Assembly (NCBI GenBank): GCA_947474995.1 | Contig: CANJNJ010000042.1 | Coordinates: 1-37,433, forward strand | Length of the DNA stretch: 37,433 nt | DNA from: Opitutaceae bacterium | Lineage (GTDB): Bacteria > Verrucomicrobiota > Verrucomicrobiia > Opitutales > Opitutaceae | Direction: 5' to 3' | In this document: in pieces, positions 1 to 8,188 of the stretch | How positions within the stretch are numbered: the first letter of the stretch is position 1 | Layout of the letters: every line of letters starts with the position of its first letter | Program-made: the position numbers and the translations under genes | The notes under the pieces: model-generated | Told to the model about the DNA's origin: nothing | The model's input: only the letters and a program-made list of their open reading frames with translations | Database searches by the model: none

Positions 1-2213
1 GAGAGCCAATCGGAGTTGGGTCCCTCAAAAAACGGATTATGGGCCGCGGACCACTTGGTCAGCGCATCATCGAACCGATCGAGCACGCCGGCCAGAAATG
101 CGATGATGATGCCCGCGATGGCCCCGCCCGCGATATAGCCGGACGCGAGCAAGACGCCCGGGCTCTTGTCGCTCTCCCGCGCAAACTCGTCCGCGCTCAT
201 CGTCGCGTGGGTCGCCTGTCGCCGGGTGCGTCGATCCACCAGCCAGCGAATCAACCCTCCGATGAAGATTGGCGAGGACGACGAAAGCGGGAGGTACACG
301 CCCACCGCGAAGGCCAGCGCCGGCACGAACGACATTTCGAGCGTCACCGCAATCGCTACGCCCAGGAGCACCAGCGCCCAAGGCAATTTGCGATCGAGGA
401 TGCCCTTGATGATGTACGACATCAGCGTCGCCTTCGGCGCGTCGAACTTGCGCACCGTCGAGCCGTCGGGCCTCGTGTTGTGCGTGCCGTTGATCCCGGG
501 ATCCACGAGCCACACGGCGCGTCCCTCCTGATCGACGAGATATTTGCCCGCCGGCCCGCCGACTTGGTCGAGCTTTTGCCAGACGAGATAACTCTTCGCA
601 TCATCCCGCGCCTGCGGGCCCACCAATGATTCATGCTTCGTCAGCAAGCCCGCTTCCGCCCGCAACCCCGCCGGGGCTACCTGTGCCACCGGCACGTAGA
701 CCGTCGCGGCATCATTCAATTTCAGCAGGATCGGACCGAGGCACAGGGCCGACAGCGCCGCGCCGGCGAGAATGGCCCATTGCTGCAACTTCGGCGTCGC
801 CCCGAGGAGAAACCCCGTCTTCAGGTCCTGCGAGGTCGTCCCACCGTTCGAGGCCGCGATGCACACGATGGCACCCACCGAGAGCGCCGTCACGTAGTGG
901 CGCCCGCCCGTCCAGCCCACCAGCAGGAAAATCAAGCACGTAAACAGGAGCGTCGCCACCGTCATGCCCGAAATCGGATTGGACGAAGAACCGATTTCCC
1001 CGGTCAGCCGCGACGACACGGTGACAAACAGAAAGCCAAACACGATGATGAGAATCGCGCCGAGGGCGTTCATTTCGAGCGTCGGCGCAAACGTGATCGC
1101 CGCGACCAGGACGATCACCCCGATCGCCACGAACTTCATCGGCAGGTCGCGCTCCGTGCGTGGCACCTCGCGGCCACCGGCCTCGCGCCGGGCCAGCCCG
1201 AGGTCCCGCAAGCCGGCCCGCAAGCCATGCCAGATGGTGGGCGCCGATTGGATGAGGCTGAAAATTCCTCCCGCCGCCACCGCGCCGGCGCCGATGTAAA
1301 GGATGTACGCACCGCGGATCTGATTCGGCCCCATGGCGCGAATCAGCATCGTGCCCGGCGCCAGCGGCGAGGTCAGGGACTCGCCGAAAAATTTGATCAG
1401 CGGAATGAGCAGCAGATAGCTCAACACGCCGCCCGCGCACATGATCGACGCGATGCGCGGCCCGATGATGTAGCCGACGCCCAGCAACTCCGGCGAAATT
1501 TCCGCGCTGATCGAGCCGGCCTTCAACGGCGCGCCAAATATTTTTTCCGGCACGTCCTTCCAGCCCTTGAACGCGACATTGAGCGTCTTGTAAATCAGCC
1601 CCAGTCCGAAACCGGTGAAGATGACCTTCGCGCCCGGTGCGGCGCCCAACCCCGCGGCGGCGGCCGCCCGCATTTCCGCCTGGGCTGACGGCGAGGCCGC
1701 CGCCCGATCCGCGGCGTTGGCGCCCGCCTTCAGCACCGCCGCACAGGCCGTGCCCTCGGGATATTTGAGCACATGGTGCGCCTCGACGATCAGCGACCGG
1801 CGCAACGGAATCATCATCAGGATGCCGAGCAACCCGCCCAGCAGCGCCACCAGCATCACGCGCGTCAGCTCAAGATCGAACCCAAGGATGAGAATCGCCG
1901 GCATGGTGACACCGACGCCAAAAGCGATCGATTCACCCGCCGAGCCTGCGGTCTGCGTGATGTTGTTTTCGAGGATGGTGGAGTCCCGCAGTCCCGTCTT
2001 CGACAACCCGCGAAACATCGCCAGGGAAATGACCGCCACGGGAATCGACGCGCTGACGGTTAGGCCCACCTTCAAGACGAGGTAGAGCGACGACGCCCCG
2101 AAAATCATCCCGAGAATCATGCCAATAATCACCGCCCGCGCCGTGAATTCGAGCATGTTCGTTTCCGCCGCGATGAAGGGCTCAACTTTGGAATGAACGG
2201 AAGGGGCGGCCAT
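1..2213 (-). CDS. OPT family oligopeptide transporter (3' end outside window)
   Basis: Inner-membrane transporter of the OPT superfamily, which imports oligopeptides or metal chelates with protons. The frame is open from an ATG at 2213 down to the window edge, giving at least 737 residues without a stop. The N-terminus carries the family's conserved opening helix, with GLTVSASIPVAVISMA around residues 43-58, followed by a 'KYPEGTACAAVL' motif near residue 150 that is typical of this family. Many hydrophobic segments follow, as does a long soluble loop containing 'YLVWQKLDQVGGPAGKYLVDQ'-like sequence. The start is preferred because OPT proteins begin about 20-30 residues before that first helix. 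No Shine-Dalgarno is visible upstream. The family call is secure; the substrate is unknown. The C-terminus lies beyond the left edge, so completeness cannot be judged. Confidence 0.9.
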   Translation of the reverse strand, partial: MAAPSVHSKVEPFIAAETNMLEFTARAVIIGMILGMIFGASSLYLVLKVGLTVSASIPVAVISLAMFRGLSKTGLRDSTILENNITQTAGSAGESIAFGVGVTMPAILILGFDLELTRVMLVALLGGLLGILMMIPLRRSLIVEAHHVLKYPEGTACAAVLKAGANAADRAAASPSAQAEMRAAAAAGLGAAPGAKVIFTGFGLGLIYKTLNVAFKGWKDVPEKIFGAPLKAGSISAEISPELLGVGYIIGPRIASIMCAGGVLSYLLLIPLIKFFGESLTSPLAPGTMLIRAMGPNQIRGAYILYIGAGAVAAGGIFSLIQSAPTIWHGLRAGLRDLGLARREAGGREVPRTERDLPMKFVAIGVIVLVAAITFAPTLEMNALGAILIIVFGFLFVTVSSRLTGEIGSSSNPISGMTVATLLFTCLIFLLVGWTGGRHYVTALSVGAIVCIAASNGGTTSQDLKTGFLLGATPKLQQWAILAGAALSALCLGPILLKLNDAATVYVPVAQVAPAGLRAEAGLLTKHESLVGPQARDDAKSYLVWQKLDQVGGPAGKYLVDQEGRAVWLVDPGINGTHNTRPDGSTVRKFDAPKATLMSYIIKGILDRKLPWALVLLGVAIAVTLEMSFVPALAFAVGVYLPLSSSSPIFIGGLIRWLVDRRTRRQATHATMSADEFARESDKSPGVLLASGYIAGGAIAGIIIAFLAGVLDRFDDALTKWSAAHNPFFEGPNSDWL

Positions 2214-2338
2214 GAATCGTCGGTAACTGGTCTGACGCTGCCGCGCTACCCGCGGGTGACAACACAGGATTCGGCGGGGATTGGAGAACGGCTCTTTTCG
2301 AGACTGCTATCGAAAAAGGGGCTGCGCAGCCGTTGCGA

Positions 2339-2397
2339 GTAGTTCCGCCTTCAGGCGGTGCTTGGTGCGCGTTTGTTTCGCCTAAAGGCGGGACTAC
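2339..2397. repeat. REP-like palindrome, family A copy 1
   Basis: Two inverted arms, GTAGTTCCGCCTTCAGGCGG and its near-complement ending in CTAC, flank a short variable centre. Each arm is itself a hairpin (CCGCCTTCAGGCGG). The same about 60-base unit recurs at 3553, 20642 and 26521. It lies in the 323-base gap between the divergent OPT transporter and PEP-CTERM genes; I see nothing else recognisable in that gap. Confidence 0.85.
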
Positions 2398-2536
2398 GAA
2401 CAAAACCCGCATTTCCTGAGAGCAACCATGCGGCCTCGCACTCGAGTACTCGGGATTTTTCTTTTCGGCGCACCGCAGGCGACTTCCGGCTTGTAGCCGC
2501 AACGGGCATTGGTTCGTCTCCGGTCCGCCCCGCCCG

Positions 2537-3601
2537 ATGAAATCACTGGCCTTCCCCGCCTTACCAGTGGCCCTCGCCCTGCTCTGCTTCGGAACGGTGA
2601 TGCGCGCCGACTGGCTGGTGGGAAGCTACGCGACGAATTCCGTCCTCCGCTACAGCGAGACCGACGGCTCGTTTCTCGGCCCGCTCGTCGCCAGCTCCAG
2701 CGGCGGGCTCACCGGCCCCACGGCCGGCATTTTCGGACCCGACGGCCTGCTCTACGTCAGCAGCGCCGCCACGCACGAAGTGCTCCGCTATCGGGTAACC
2801 GATGGCGCGTTCCAGGGCACCTTTGTCACCGCAGGCAGCGGGGGCCTGAACGGACCCCAGGGCCTGACGTTCGGCGCGGATGGAAATCTTTACGTCAGCA
2901 GCTCCTACACGAATCAAATTCTCCGCTACAACGGCGCCACCGGTGCTTTGCTCGGAACGTTTGTTTCCGCCGGCAGCGGCGGACTGGATTATCCGGATGG
3001 CCTGGCTTTCGGCTCGGACGGCCAACTTTACGTCGGAGGCTTCAACACCAACTCCGTGCTGCGTTACAACGGAACGAACGGAGCCTTTGTCGACACCTTC
3101 GTCGCGGCGAACAGCGGCGGACTTTCGACTCCGGAGTATCTGCGCTTCGGCCCGGACGGCCATTTGTACGTTCCCAGTTGGAGCGGCGACAACGTCATGA
3201 AATTTGACCGCACCACCGGTGCTTCGCTCGGGGCCATTGTCACCGCGGGCAGCGGTGGTCTCGACACGGCCCGGGAAATTGCGTGGGGCGCCGACGGGAA
3301 ACTCTACGTCACTTCATTTGGTGCCGACAACGGGAGTGCCCGGGATGCTGTGCTGCGCTTCGACGCCACGACCGGCGCGTTCATCGATCCGTTCATTACG
3401 GTCGGGAGTGGTGGCTTGGACGGCCCGACCTTTCTGATTCGAACCTCGGCGATTCCGGAGCCAGGGGCCTATGCGGTCCTGGCGGGCGCGGTGGTTCTCG
3501 GCGTGGCCACCTGGCGCCGGAGATTTTTGAGCAGTCAGAGGGGTTCGCGTTCGTCGTCCCGCCTTCAGGCGGAATCTGAATGGTTCAATCCTTCCGCCTA
3601 A
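2537..3601 (+). CDS. PEP-CTERM protein with NHL/beta-propeller-like repeats
   Basis: Predicted exported surface protein of 354 residues. Residues 1-24 form a signal peptide. The body is built of about six repeats of roughly 45 residues, each with an 'AGSGGL..P.GL.FG.DG.LYV' core and an 'N.(V/I)LRY...TGAF...F' strand, a pattern seen in NHL or SMP-30-like beta-propellers. Residues 306-329 are a textbook PEP-CTERM sorting signal: IPEPG, a hydrophobic helix, then WRRR. Such proteins are normally processed by an exosortase, and none is present here. After WRRR there are 25 extra residues; the last about 16 and the TAA stop are encoded by REP family A copy 2. A run of five T at 3524-3528 sits just after the arginines, and one T fewer would give an immediate stop. 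The function of the propeller is unknown. No clear ribosome binding site precedes the ATG. Confidence 0.85.
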   Translation: MKSLAFPALPVALALLCFGTVMRADWLVGSYATNSVLRYSETDGSFLGPLVASSSGGLTGPTAGIFGPDGLLYVSSAATHEVLRYRVTDGAFQGTFVTAGSGGLNGPQGLTFGADGNLYVSSSYTNQILRYNGATGALLGTFVSAGSGGLDYPDGLAFGSDGQLYVGGFNTNSVLRYNGTNGAFVDTFVAANSGGLSTPEYLRFGPDGHLYVPSWSGDNVMKFDRTTGASLGAIVTAGSGGLDTAREIAWGADGKLYVTSFGADNGSARDAVLRFDATTGAFIDPFITVGSGGLDGPTFLIRTSAIPEPGAYAVLAGAVVLGVATWRRRFLSSQRGSRSSSRLQAESEWFNPSA

Positions 3602-3613
3602 AGGCGGAACTAC
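3553..3613. repeat. REP-like palindrome, family A copy 2, overlapping a CDS end
   Basis: Same inverted-arm unit as at 2339, with left foot GTCG and right foot CTAC. It overlaps the 3' end of the PEP-CTERM gene, and the TAA at 3599-3601 lies within CCGCCTAAAGGCGG, so the repeat terminates translation. It sits in the convergent gap between that gene and lutB. Confidence 0.85.
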
Positions 3614-3633
3614 AAACCGGGCAATTCTGCCTC

Positions 3634-3657
3634 GGCCAAACCAGAAGCGTTTTGGCC
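3634..3657 (-). terminator. Hairpin just downstream of lutB
   Basis: Perfect seven-base inverted repeat GGCCAAA/TTTGGCC with a ten-base loop, beginning six bases past the lutB stop codon on the minus strand. There is no T-run of the classical kind. It may be a transcription terminator or a decayed REP, since lutB ends in GTAG directly before it. Confidence 0.4.
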
Positions 3658-3662
3658 CAAGA

Positions 3663-5060
3663 CTACCTGGGCTTAACGCCTGGTCGCTTCTTCAGCCACT
3701 TCCGAAACTCCCCGCCCCGCCAGGCCGGGAGCGTGCGCTTTTCCTCCCATGCGTGCAGCGCCGGGATCGGCAGCAAACTCCGCGGCAGATAATCCATCGC
3801 CTTACCGCCAAACAACGCCGCGCGCCACGCCATCGGTTGCGACGCCAGCAACGCCCAGGCGCCCATCGGCGGCGTGCCGGGCGCCGCGACACCTTCCTCC
3901 TTGGCGCGATGGCGCAGCCGCAGGAGCAAGTCGGGAATGGGAATATTGACCGGGCACACCTCGTGGCACGCCCCGCACAGGCTCGACGCCTTGGGCAGGT
4001 CCGCTTTTTCCGCAAATCGGCTTCCCATCAGGATCGGCGAAAGCACCGCGCCCACCGGCCCCGGATAGACACTGCGATACGCGTGACCGCTCGCCTGGCG
4101 GTAAACCGGACACACGTTCAAGCACGCGCCGCAACGAATGCAGCGCAGGATTTCACGGCAATCGCTCGCGAGCACCTCCGTCCGGCCATTATCGACAAAG
4201 ATCACGTGCATCTCTTCCGGGCCGTCCGGTTGCTCGGAAGATTTCGGACCACTGATGAACTCGGTGTAGACGGTAAGATCCTGCGCCGTCCCGGAACGGC
4301 CGAGGAGATTGATGAGCAGCGCGAGGTCGGAATCGCGGGGCACGATTTTTTCGATGCCGATCAGGGCGATGTGGCATTTCGTCGCCGCCAGGCAGAAGCG
4401 CGAGTTGCCCTCGTTGGTCACGAGCACCATCCGGCCGCTCTCGGCGGAAATGAAATTGGCGCCCGTCAGCCCGACGTCGGCCTGCAGATATTTCTGCCGG
4501 AGAAAATGGCGGGCCCGCGTCGTGATGACCTGGGGATCGTCGTCGTAAGCCCCGAGACCCTCGCGTTCGAAACTTTGCGCGATTTCCCGGCGGTTCTTGT
4601 GGATGATCGGCCGGACGATGTGACTCGGATGGTCATGATCGATTTGGACGATGAATTCGCCGAGATCGGTCTCGAGCGCCTCGATGCCGTGCCGCCCAAG
4701 AAAATCCGCGAGCTCGATCTCCTCGCTCACCATCGTCTTGGCCTTGACCATCTTCGTGGCCTTTCGCGCCCGCATGATGCCCAGCACGGTTTCGCACGCC
4801 ACTTCCGCCGTCGAAGCCCAGTGCACCTGCACGCCATTCGCCTGCAGCTTTTTCTCCACCGCCGGCAGGTAGGCGTCGAGATTCTCGATCGCATGCTGCT
4901 TGATCTCACCCGCCCGCTGACGCAGTCGGTTCGGATCGGCGAACTGCTCGAACAAAAGCTTGGTCCGCTTTTCGTGCGTGGCCTTCGTGCTTTGGTAAAC
5001 CGACGCGCGCTTGTCCGCCGGCAGCGCCGTCGCAAACAGGTCGAGGGGTTGAAAACGCAT
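3663..5060 (-). CDS. lutB: Lactate utilization iron-sulfur protein LutB
   Basis: Cytoplasmic iron-sulfur subunit of the LutABC complex, which oxidises L-lactate to pyruvate. The 465-residue protein aligns from memory with Bacillus LutB over its whole length: the 'K.MV.EEI' and 'E.DLGE.I.QI' region, 'LTGANF..AESG...LVTNEGN', and the 'DGPEEMHV.FVDNGR' stretch. Two cluster-binding groups are visible: Cys307, 310, 313 and 317 (CIRCGACLNVCPVY) and Cys362, 365 and 369 (CGACHEVCP). The ATG at 5060 (MRFQPLDLF) is chosen over an upstream GTG at 5114, which would overlap the lutA stop. It is the second gene of a lutA-lutB unit with a 53-base gap. No lutC follows; the next gene is convergent. The function is well supported; whether the complex works without a local lutC is open. 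Confidence 0.93.
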   Translation of the reverse strand: MRFQPLDLFATALPADKRASVYQSTKATHEKRTKLLFEQFADPNRLRQRAGEIKQHAIENLDAYLPAVEKKLQANGVQVHWASTAEVACETVLGIMRARKATKMVKAKTMVSEEIELADFLGRHGIEALETDLGEFIVQIDHDHPSHIVRPIIHKNRREIAQSFEREGLGAYDDDPQVITTRARHFLRQKYLQADVGLTGANFISAESGRMVLVTNEGNSRFCLAATKCHIALIGIEKIVPRDSDLALLINLLGRSGTAQDLTVYTEFISGPKSSEQPDGPEEMHVIFVDNGRTEVLASDCREILRCIRCGACLNVCPVYRQASGHAYRSVYPGPVGAVLSPILMGSRFAEKADLPKASSLCGACHEVCPVNIPIPDLLLRLRHRAKEEGVAAPGTPPMGAWALLASQPMAWRAALFGGKAMDYLPRSLLPIPALHAWEEKRTLPAWRGGEFRKWLKKRPGVKPR

Positions 5061-5113
5061 GGGGGAGAGGCTTAGCGAATAGGAAAGGTCGAAGGTTCGG
5101 CTTGGTCTACTCA

Positions 5114-5887
5114 CTACCCGCTACTCGCTCCTTTGTAGTTCAACGCGTCCCGCAACACCTGGGCCACGTGCAGCGTGCGGACCGGCTTGCCCTCCTTGGC
5201 CGCCAACCCGCCCAGGTGCATCAGGCAGCTCATGTCCGCGGAAACCAGCACGTCCGGCGAAACCGCACGGATGTGTTCGAGTTTCAGTTCACCCATCGCC
5301 GCCGAGACGTGGGGAAACGCGACCGAAAACGTGCCGCCAAAACCGCAGCACTGCTCGCCCTCGCCGAAAGGCAGAATCCGCGTGCCGGCAATCGACGTGA
5401 GCAGCGCAAGCGCCGCCTCGCCGCTCATCGTGCCCCGCGAGTGACACGAGCAGTGAAACGCCACCGTCGCCTCATAGCGGCCCGGCCAGGTCTTCACCCC
5501 GAGCCCATTGACGATGAAATCCGCGAGCTCCCACGTGCGCCGACCCAGTTGCCCGACTTCGTCGCGGTCCCTTTCCTTTTCGAACTCCAGCGGCGCCCCG
5601 TGGAACAGCATCGCGGCGCACGAACCGCTGGGCACGATCACCGGATCCTCACCCGCAAACGTGCGCACGGTGTGTCGAACGACCTTGCGCGACGCGTCCC
5701 AGTCCCCGCCATTGAAGGCCGGTTGACCACAGCAGGTTTGGGCCTCGGAAAAACCGACCTCGAGCCCGAGGTGCTCCAGCACCTCGACGGTCGCCACTGC
5801 CACGTCGTCGTAGAAAGCATCGCACAGACAGGTCGCCATGAGCTGTACGCGTTTGCCAGTAATGGGGTTTCGCTCGGGTTTTGTCAT
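5114..5887 (-). CDS. lutA: Lactate utilization protein LutA (CCG-domain)
   Basis: Subunit of the L-lactate oxidation complex, built of two cysteine-rich CCG domains like those in heterodisulfide reductase and glycolate oxidase GlcF. In this 257-residue protein the two CCG motifs are at residues 52-54 (CCGQPAFN) and 180-182 (CCGFGGTFS), with 'PSGSCAAM' near 86 and 'HCSCH' near 145, as in Bacillus LutA. The C-terminus 'TLHVAQVL' also matches. Start ATG at 5887 is preferred; a second ATG 16 codons in (MATCLCDAF) is possible because LutA families begin close to the TCL motif. It is transcribed away from rhaB across 66 bases and followed by lutB, which suggests joint expression with rhamnose genes, since rhamnose breakdown yields lactate. 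Confidence 0.93.
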   Translation of the reverse strand: MTKPERNPITGKRVQLMATCLCDAFYDDVAVATVEVLEHLGLEVGFSEAQTCCGQPAFNGGDWDASRKVVRHTVRTFAGEDPVIVPSGSCAAMLFHGAPLEFEKERDRDEVGQLGRRTWELADFIVNGLGVKTWPGRYEATVAFHCSCHSRGTMSGEAALALLTSIAGTRILPFGEGEQCCGFGGTFSVAFPHVSAAMGELKLEHIRAVSPDVLVSADMSCLMHLGGLAAKEGKPVRTLHVAQVLRDALNYKGASSG

Positions 5888-5953
5888 GCGCCGTGAGAAA
5901 AAACGGTGCGGCGCTCGGCGGGGCTTGCAATCGCAAATCCGGCGTCGCGGACT
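5888..5953. promoter_or_regulatory. Divergent lutA / rhaB control region with candidate operator
   Basis: Only 66 bases separate the two divergent start codons, so promoters and any operator for both must lie here or inside the genes. At 5925-5936 there is a near-palindrome, TTGCAATCGCAA (TTGC...GCAA), of the size bound by LacI-type repressors. No strong -35/-10 pair is evident. No regulator gene lies nearby, so this is a weak inference. Confidence 0.3.
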
Positions 5954-7417
5954 ATGCCTTTCGCCATGCCTGTCCCTGTTCACACTGCTGCGGTCGATCT
6001 CGGAGCCACCAGTGGCCGCGTCATTCTCGGCACGTGGGCCAAAAACAAGCTGAACCTCCGCGAGGTCCACCGCTTCCCCAACTCTTTCCATACTTTGGGC
6101 GGGCACGACTACTGGGACCTCGGCACGCTCTGGCATGAGGTGCAAACCGGCCTGCGGCACGCCGCGGCCGCCCTGCCCCGCGGCGCCAAGCTCGCGTCCG
6201 TCGGCGTCGATACCTGGGGCGTCGACTACGCGCTGGTCAACGATGCCGGCCGCCTGGTTTTTCCCGTCCACGCCTACCGCGATGCCCGCACGCAACCCGG
6301 CCTCACGCGGCTGGGCAACACGCGCGCGGCACTCGACCGCATTTACGCGGCCACAGGGATCCCCAATGTTTTCTACAACTCGTCGCTCCAGCTCGCCGAG
6401 GTGGTCGCCACCGCTCCCGCCATCGGGGATCTGGCGACGCGCTGCCTGTTTTTGCCGGACTATTTCAATTTCCTGCTCTCGGGCCGGATGGCCAACGAGC
6501 TGACCATCGCGAGCACAACGCAACTGCTCGACGTGCACTCGACCCAGTGGTCGCGCGCCGCGCTCGCTTACTTCCGGATTCCGGCCCAATGGCTGACCCC
6601 GCCCGTGCTCTCCGGCACGCGGCTGGGCCGCCTCAGCCCCGCCACGCGCACGAGCCTGGCCGCCCCGGCCTTCGCCGAGACCCAGGTCATTGCCGTGCCG
6701 GGCCACGACACCGCCTGTGCCTACGATGCCATGCCCGCCTCACCCGACGGGGGAGATCTCTATATTTCCTCGGGGACCTGGTCGCTCGTGGGATTCGAGA
6801 GTGACACGCCCGTGCTCGGAGCCGACGCGCTGGCCGCCCGGATTTCCAATGAACGCATCGGCGATGGCCGCTATCGTCCGCTGACCAACGTCATCGGCCT
6901 GTGGATGCTCGAAGGCACGCTGAAGGACTTCGCCTCGCGCCCCGCCCACGATCGCGAGTGGGCGGCATTGATCACGGCGGCGGAAAAATTGCCGCCACCG
7001 CCGGCCCGGATCGACCTGACCTTTGCGGCGTTTGCCAATCCGCCCTCGATGCGCGGGGCCATCGACGCCCAGCTGAAACGGCGAAAACTCCCCTTGCCCA
7101 AGAATCTCGCCGGCTACGTTCGCCTGATTTGTGATTCGCTCGGCGAAGGCCATGCCCTCGCGATGCGGAATTTCGAGCGGATGGCGGGCAAAAAATTTCA
7201 CCGGGTCCTGATCGTGGGTGGCGGTTCGAAAAACCGTTTGCTCTGCCAGGCCACGGCCAATGCCACCGGATTGCCCGTGGTGTCGTTTGCGCTCGAAGGC
7301 ACGGCGGTCGGCAACCTGGCCAGCCAGCTCATCGCCCTCCGCGCAGTAAAGGATCTCGCCACCTTCCGCCGGTATCTCGGCGCGGGATTGCAGCAAACGG
7401 TGTATTCTCCAAAGTAG
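5954..7417 (+). CDS. rhaB: L-rhamnulokinase
   Basis: FGGY-family sugar kinase that phosphorylates L-rhamnulose to L-rhamnulose-1-phosphate. The product is 487 residues, matching the usual length of about 490. Visible motifs are the N-terminal phosphate-binding loop 'AVDLGATSGRV' (residues 13-23), the substrate segment 'GVDTWGVDYAL' near residue 90, 'GHDTA' around the catalytic Asp near residue 250, 'SSGTWSL' and the C-terminal 'VGGGSKN' adenosine motif. ATG 5954 is chosen because it leaves about ten residues before the first strand; ATG 5966 is equally possible. The product feeds RhaEW, encoded at 10256-12448. The stop codon sits in AAGTAGCGC, a nine-mer repeated at two other stops in the window. 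Confidence 0.93.
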   Translation: MPFAMPVPVHTAAVDLGATSGRVILGTWAKNKLNLREVHRFPNSFHTLGGHDYWDLGTLWHEVQTGLRHAAAALPRGAKLASVGVDTWGVDYALVNDAGRLVFPVHAYRDARTQPGLTRLGNTRAALDRIYAATGIPNVFYNSSLQLAEVVATAPAIGDLATRCLFLPDYFNFLLSGRMANELTIASTTQLLDVHSTQWSRAALAYFRIPAQWLTPPVLSGTRLGRLSPATRTSLAAPAFAETQVIAVPGHDTACAYDAMPASPDGGDLYISSGTWSLVGFESDTPVLGADALAARISNERIGDGRYRPLTNVIGLWMLEGTLKDFASRPAHDREWAALITAAEKLPPPPARIDLTFAAFANPPSMRGAIDAQLKRRKLPLPKNLAGYVRLICDSLGEGHALAMRNFERMAGKKFHRVLIVGGGSKNRLLCQATANATGLPVVSFALEGTAVGNLASQLIALRAVKDLATFRRYLGAGLQQTVYSPK

Positions 7418-7431
7418 CGCGTTTGCTTCAG

Positions 7432-7457
7432 GTAGCGCGGGTCTCTGACCCGCGTCC
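7432..7457 (+). repeat. REP element, family B copy 1
   Basis: GTAG foot followed by a GC-rich hairpin, GCGGGTCTCTGACCCGC. The same element lies in opposite orientation at 8144-8167 with one mismatch, bracketing the transposase gene. It starts 15 bases after the rhaB stop. Confidence 0.85.
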
Positions 7458-7498
7458 GGGGGGATGGCAGACCCGAGAATTGGGGTAAATAGACAGAT

Positions 7499-7523
7499 GA
7501 CGCCGGTCGGAGACCGTCGCTAC
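7499..7523 (-). repeat. REP element, family B copy 2 (degenerate)
   Basis: Inverted relative to copy 1: GCCGGTCGGAGACCGTCGC then CTAC. The stem is weaker than in the other two copies. With copy 1 it forms a head-to-head pair just before the transposase start. Confidence 0.75.
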
Positions 7524-7532
7524 CTCAATCGC

Positions 7533-8129
7533 ATGCGCCTCGTAGCGACCGTCAGTTTCTCCCGCCGAAATCTGCCACATTGGGAAGTGGCAAACGGACG
7601 CTACTTCGTAACGGTACGTTGCGCGGGAAGTCTGCCGCGCGCAGTTTTCAAGCAACTCACAGAAATACAAAGCGCGCTTCGAAGCGCAGACGCACGCTCG
7701 GTGCAATATGCGAGGTGGCAACGGCGCCACTTCATGACCCTCGAAAAATATCTCGATGCTCATCACGGCAACTGCACTTTGCTCCAGGTGCCGGCCGCTC
7801 GAATCTTGGTGGACGAACTCGGGGCCTTGTCAGAGTGGAATGTCGCGGTGCCACACTACACCGTGCTCCCAAACCATTGGCACGCCATGATTGTCCCGGG
7901 AGCAGGGTGCAAATACTCGCTCGCCACGATCATGAAGCGGATTAAAGGCCGCAGCGCCCACACCATCCGCAATGAACTGGGTGGACGTGGGGCGGTTTGG
8001 CAGAGCGAATGGTTCGACCGATGGATGCGCAACGACACGGAGTGGGAAAAATGTGTAGACTATATTCGCAACAATCCCGTCAAATCCGGTTTGGTGCGCA
8101 CTTGGGCCGAGCACCCCTGGACACGGTAA
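7533..8129 (+). CDS. REP-associated tyrosine transposase (RAYT)
   Basis: Y1-type HUH nuclease of about 198 residues, thought to nick at REP hairpins. The N-terminal 'RRNLPHWEVANGRYFVTVR' segment is typical of the family. The metal-binding HUH motif is H115-W116-H117 in 'LPNHWHAMIV', and the likely nucleophilic tyrosine is in 'YIRNNPVKSGL' near the C-terminus. 'MKRIKGRSAHTIRNE' and 'VWQSEWFDRWMRN' also fit RAYTs. The ATG at 7533 lies ten bases after REP copy 2. The frame opens upstream to 7464, but those extra residues would be encoded by the REP and are probably not translated. The gene seems intact, so it could act in trans on the other GTAG-footed repeats here. Confidence 0.88.
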   Translation: MRLVATVSFSRRNLPHWEVANGRYFVTVRCAGSLPRAVFKQLTEIQSALRSADARSVQYARWQRRHFMTLEKYLDAHHGNCTLLQVPAARILVDELGALSEWNVAVPHYTVLPNHWHAMIVPGAGCKYSLATIMKRIKGRSAHTIRNELGGRGAVWQSEWFDRWMRNDTEWEKCVDYIRNNPVKSGLVRTWAEHPWTR

Positions 8130-8143
8130 TCGCACCAATCCAA

Positions 8144-8167
8144 ACGCGGGTCGGAGACCCGCGCTAC
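8144..8167 (-). repeat. REP element, family B copy 3
   Basis: ACGCGGGTCGGAGACCCGCG followed by CTAC, the inverted counterpart of the copy at 7432 with one mismatch. It lies in the 59-base convergent gap between the transposase and the M13 peptidase gene. Confidence 0.85.
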
Positions 8168-8188
8168 CTGCGACCCGCCGCACTCTGC

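Larger units (their letters stand above)
7432..8167. mobile_element. REP-RAYT locus (transposase gene with its REP repeats)
   Basis: A single tyrosine transposase gene lies between inverted family B REPs, the arrangement known for RAYT genes, which are single-copy, domesticated IS200/IS605 relatives that act on REPs. It separates rhaB from the M13 peptidase gene and rhaEW. No insertion-sequence ends or target duplications are evident beyond the REPs. Confidence 0.8.

Noticed and set aside
633-1688. Plus-strand frame of 351 codons near the left edge
   Set aside because: Antisense to the OPT transporter, which has continuous family motifs on the minus strand.
5888-6706. Upstream extension of lutA to 6706
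   Set aside because: Overlaps rhaB on the other strand and has no LutA-like sequence before residue 1 of the call.
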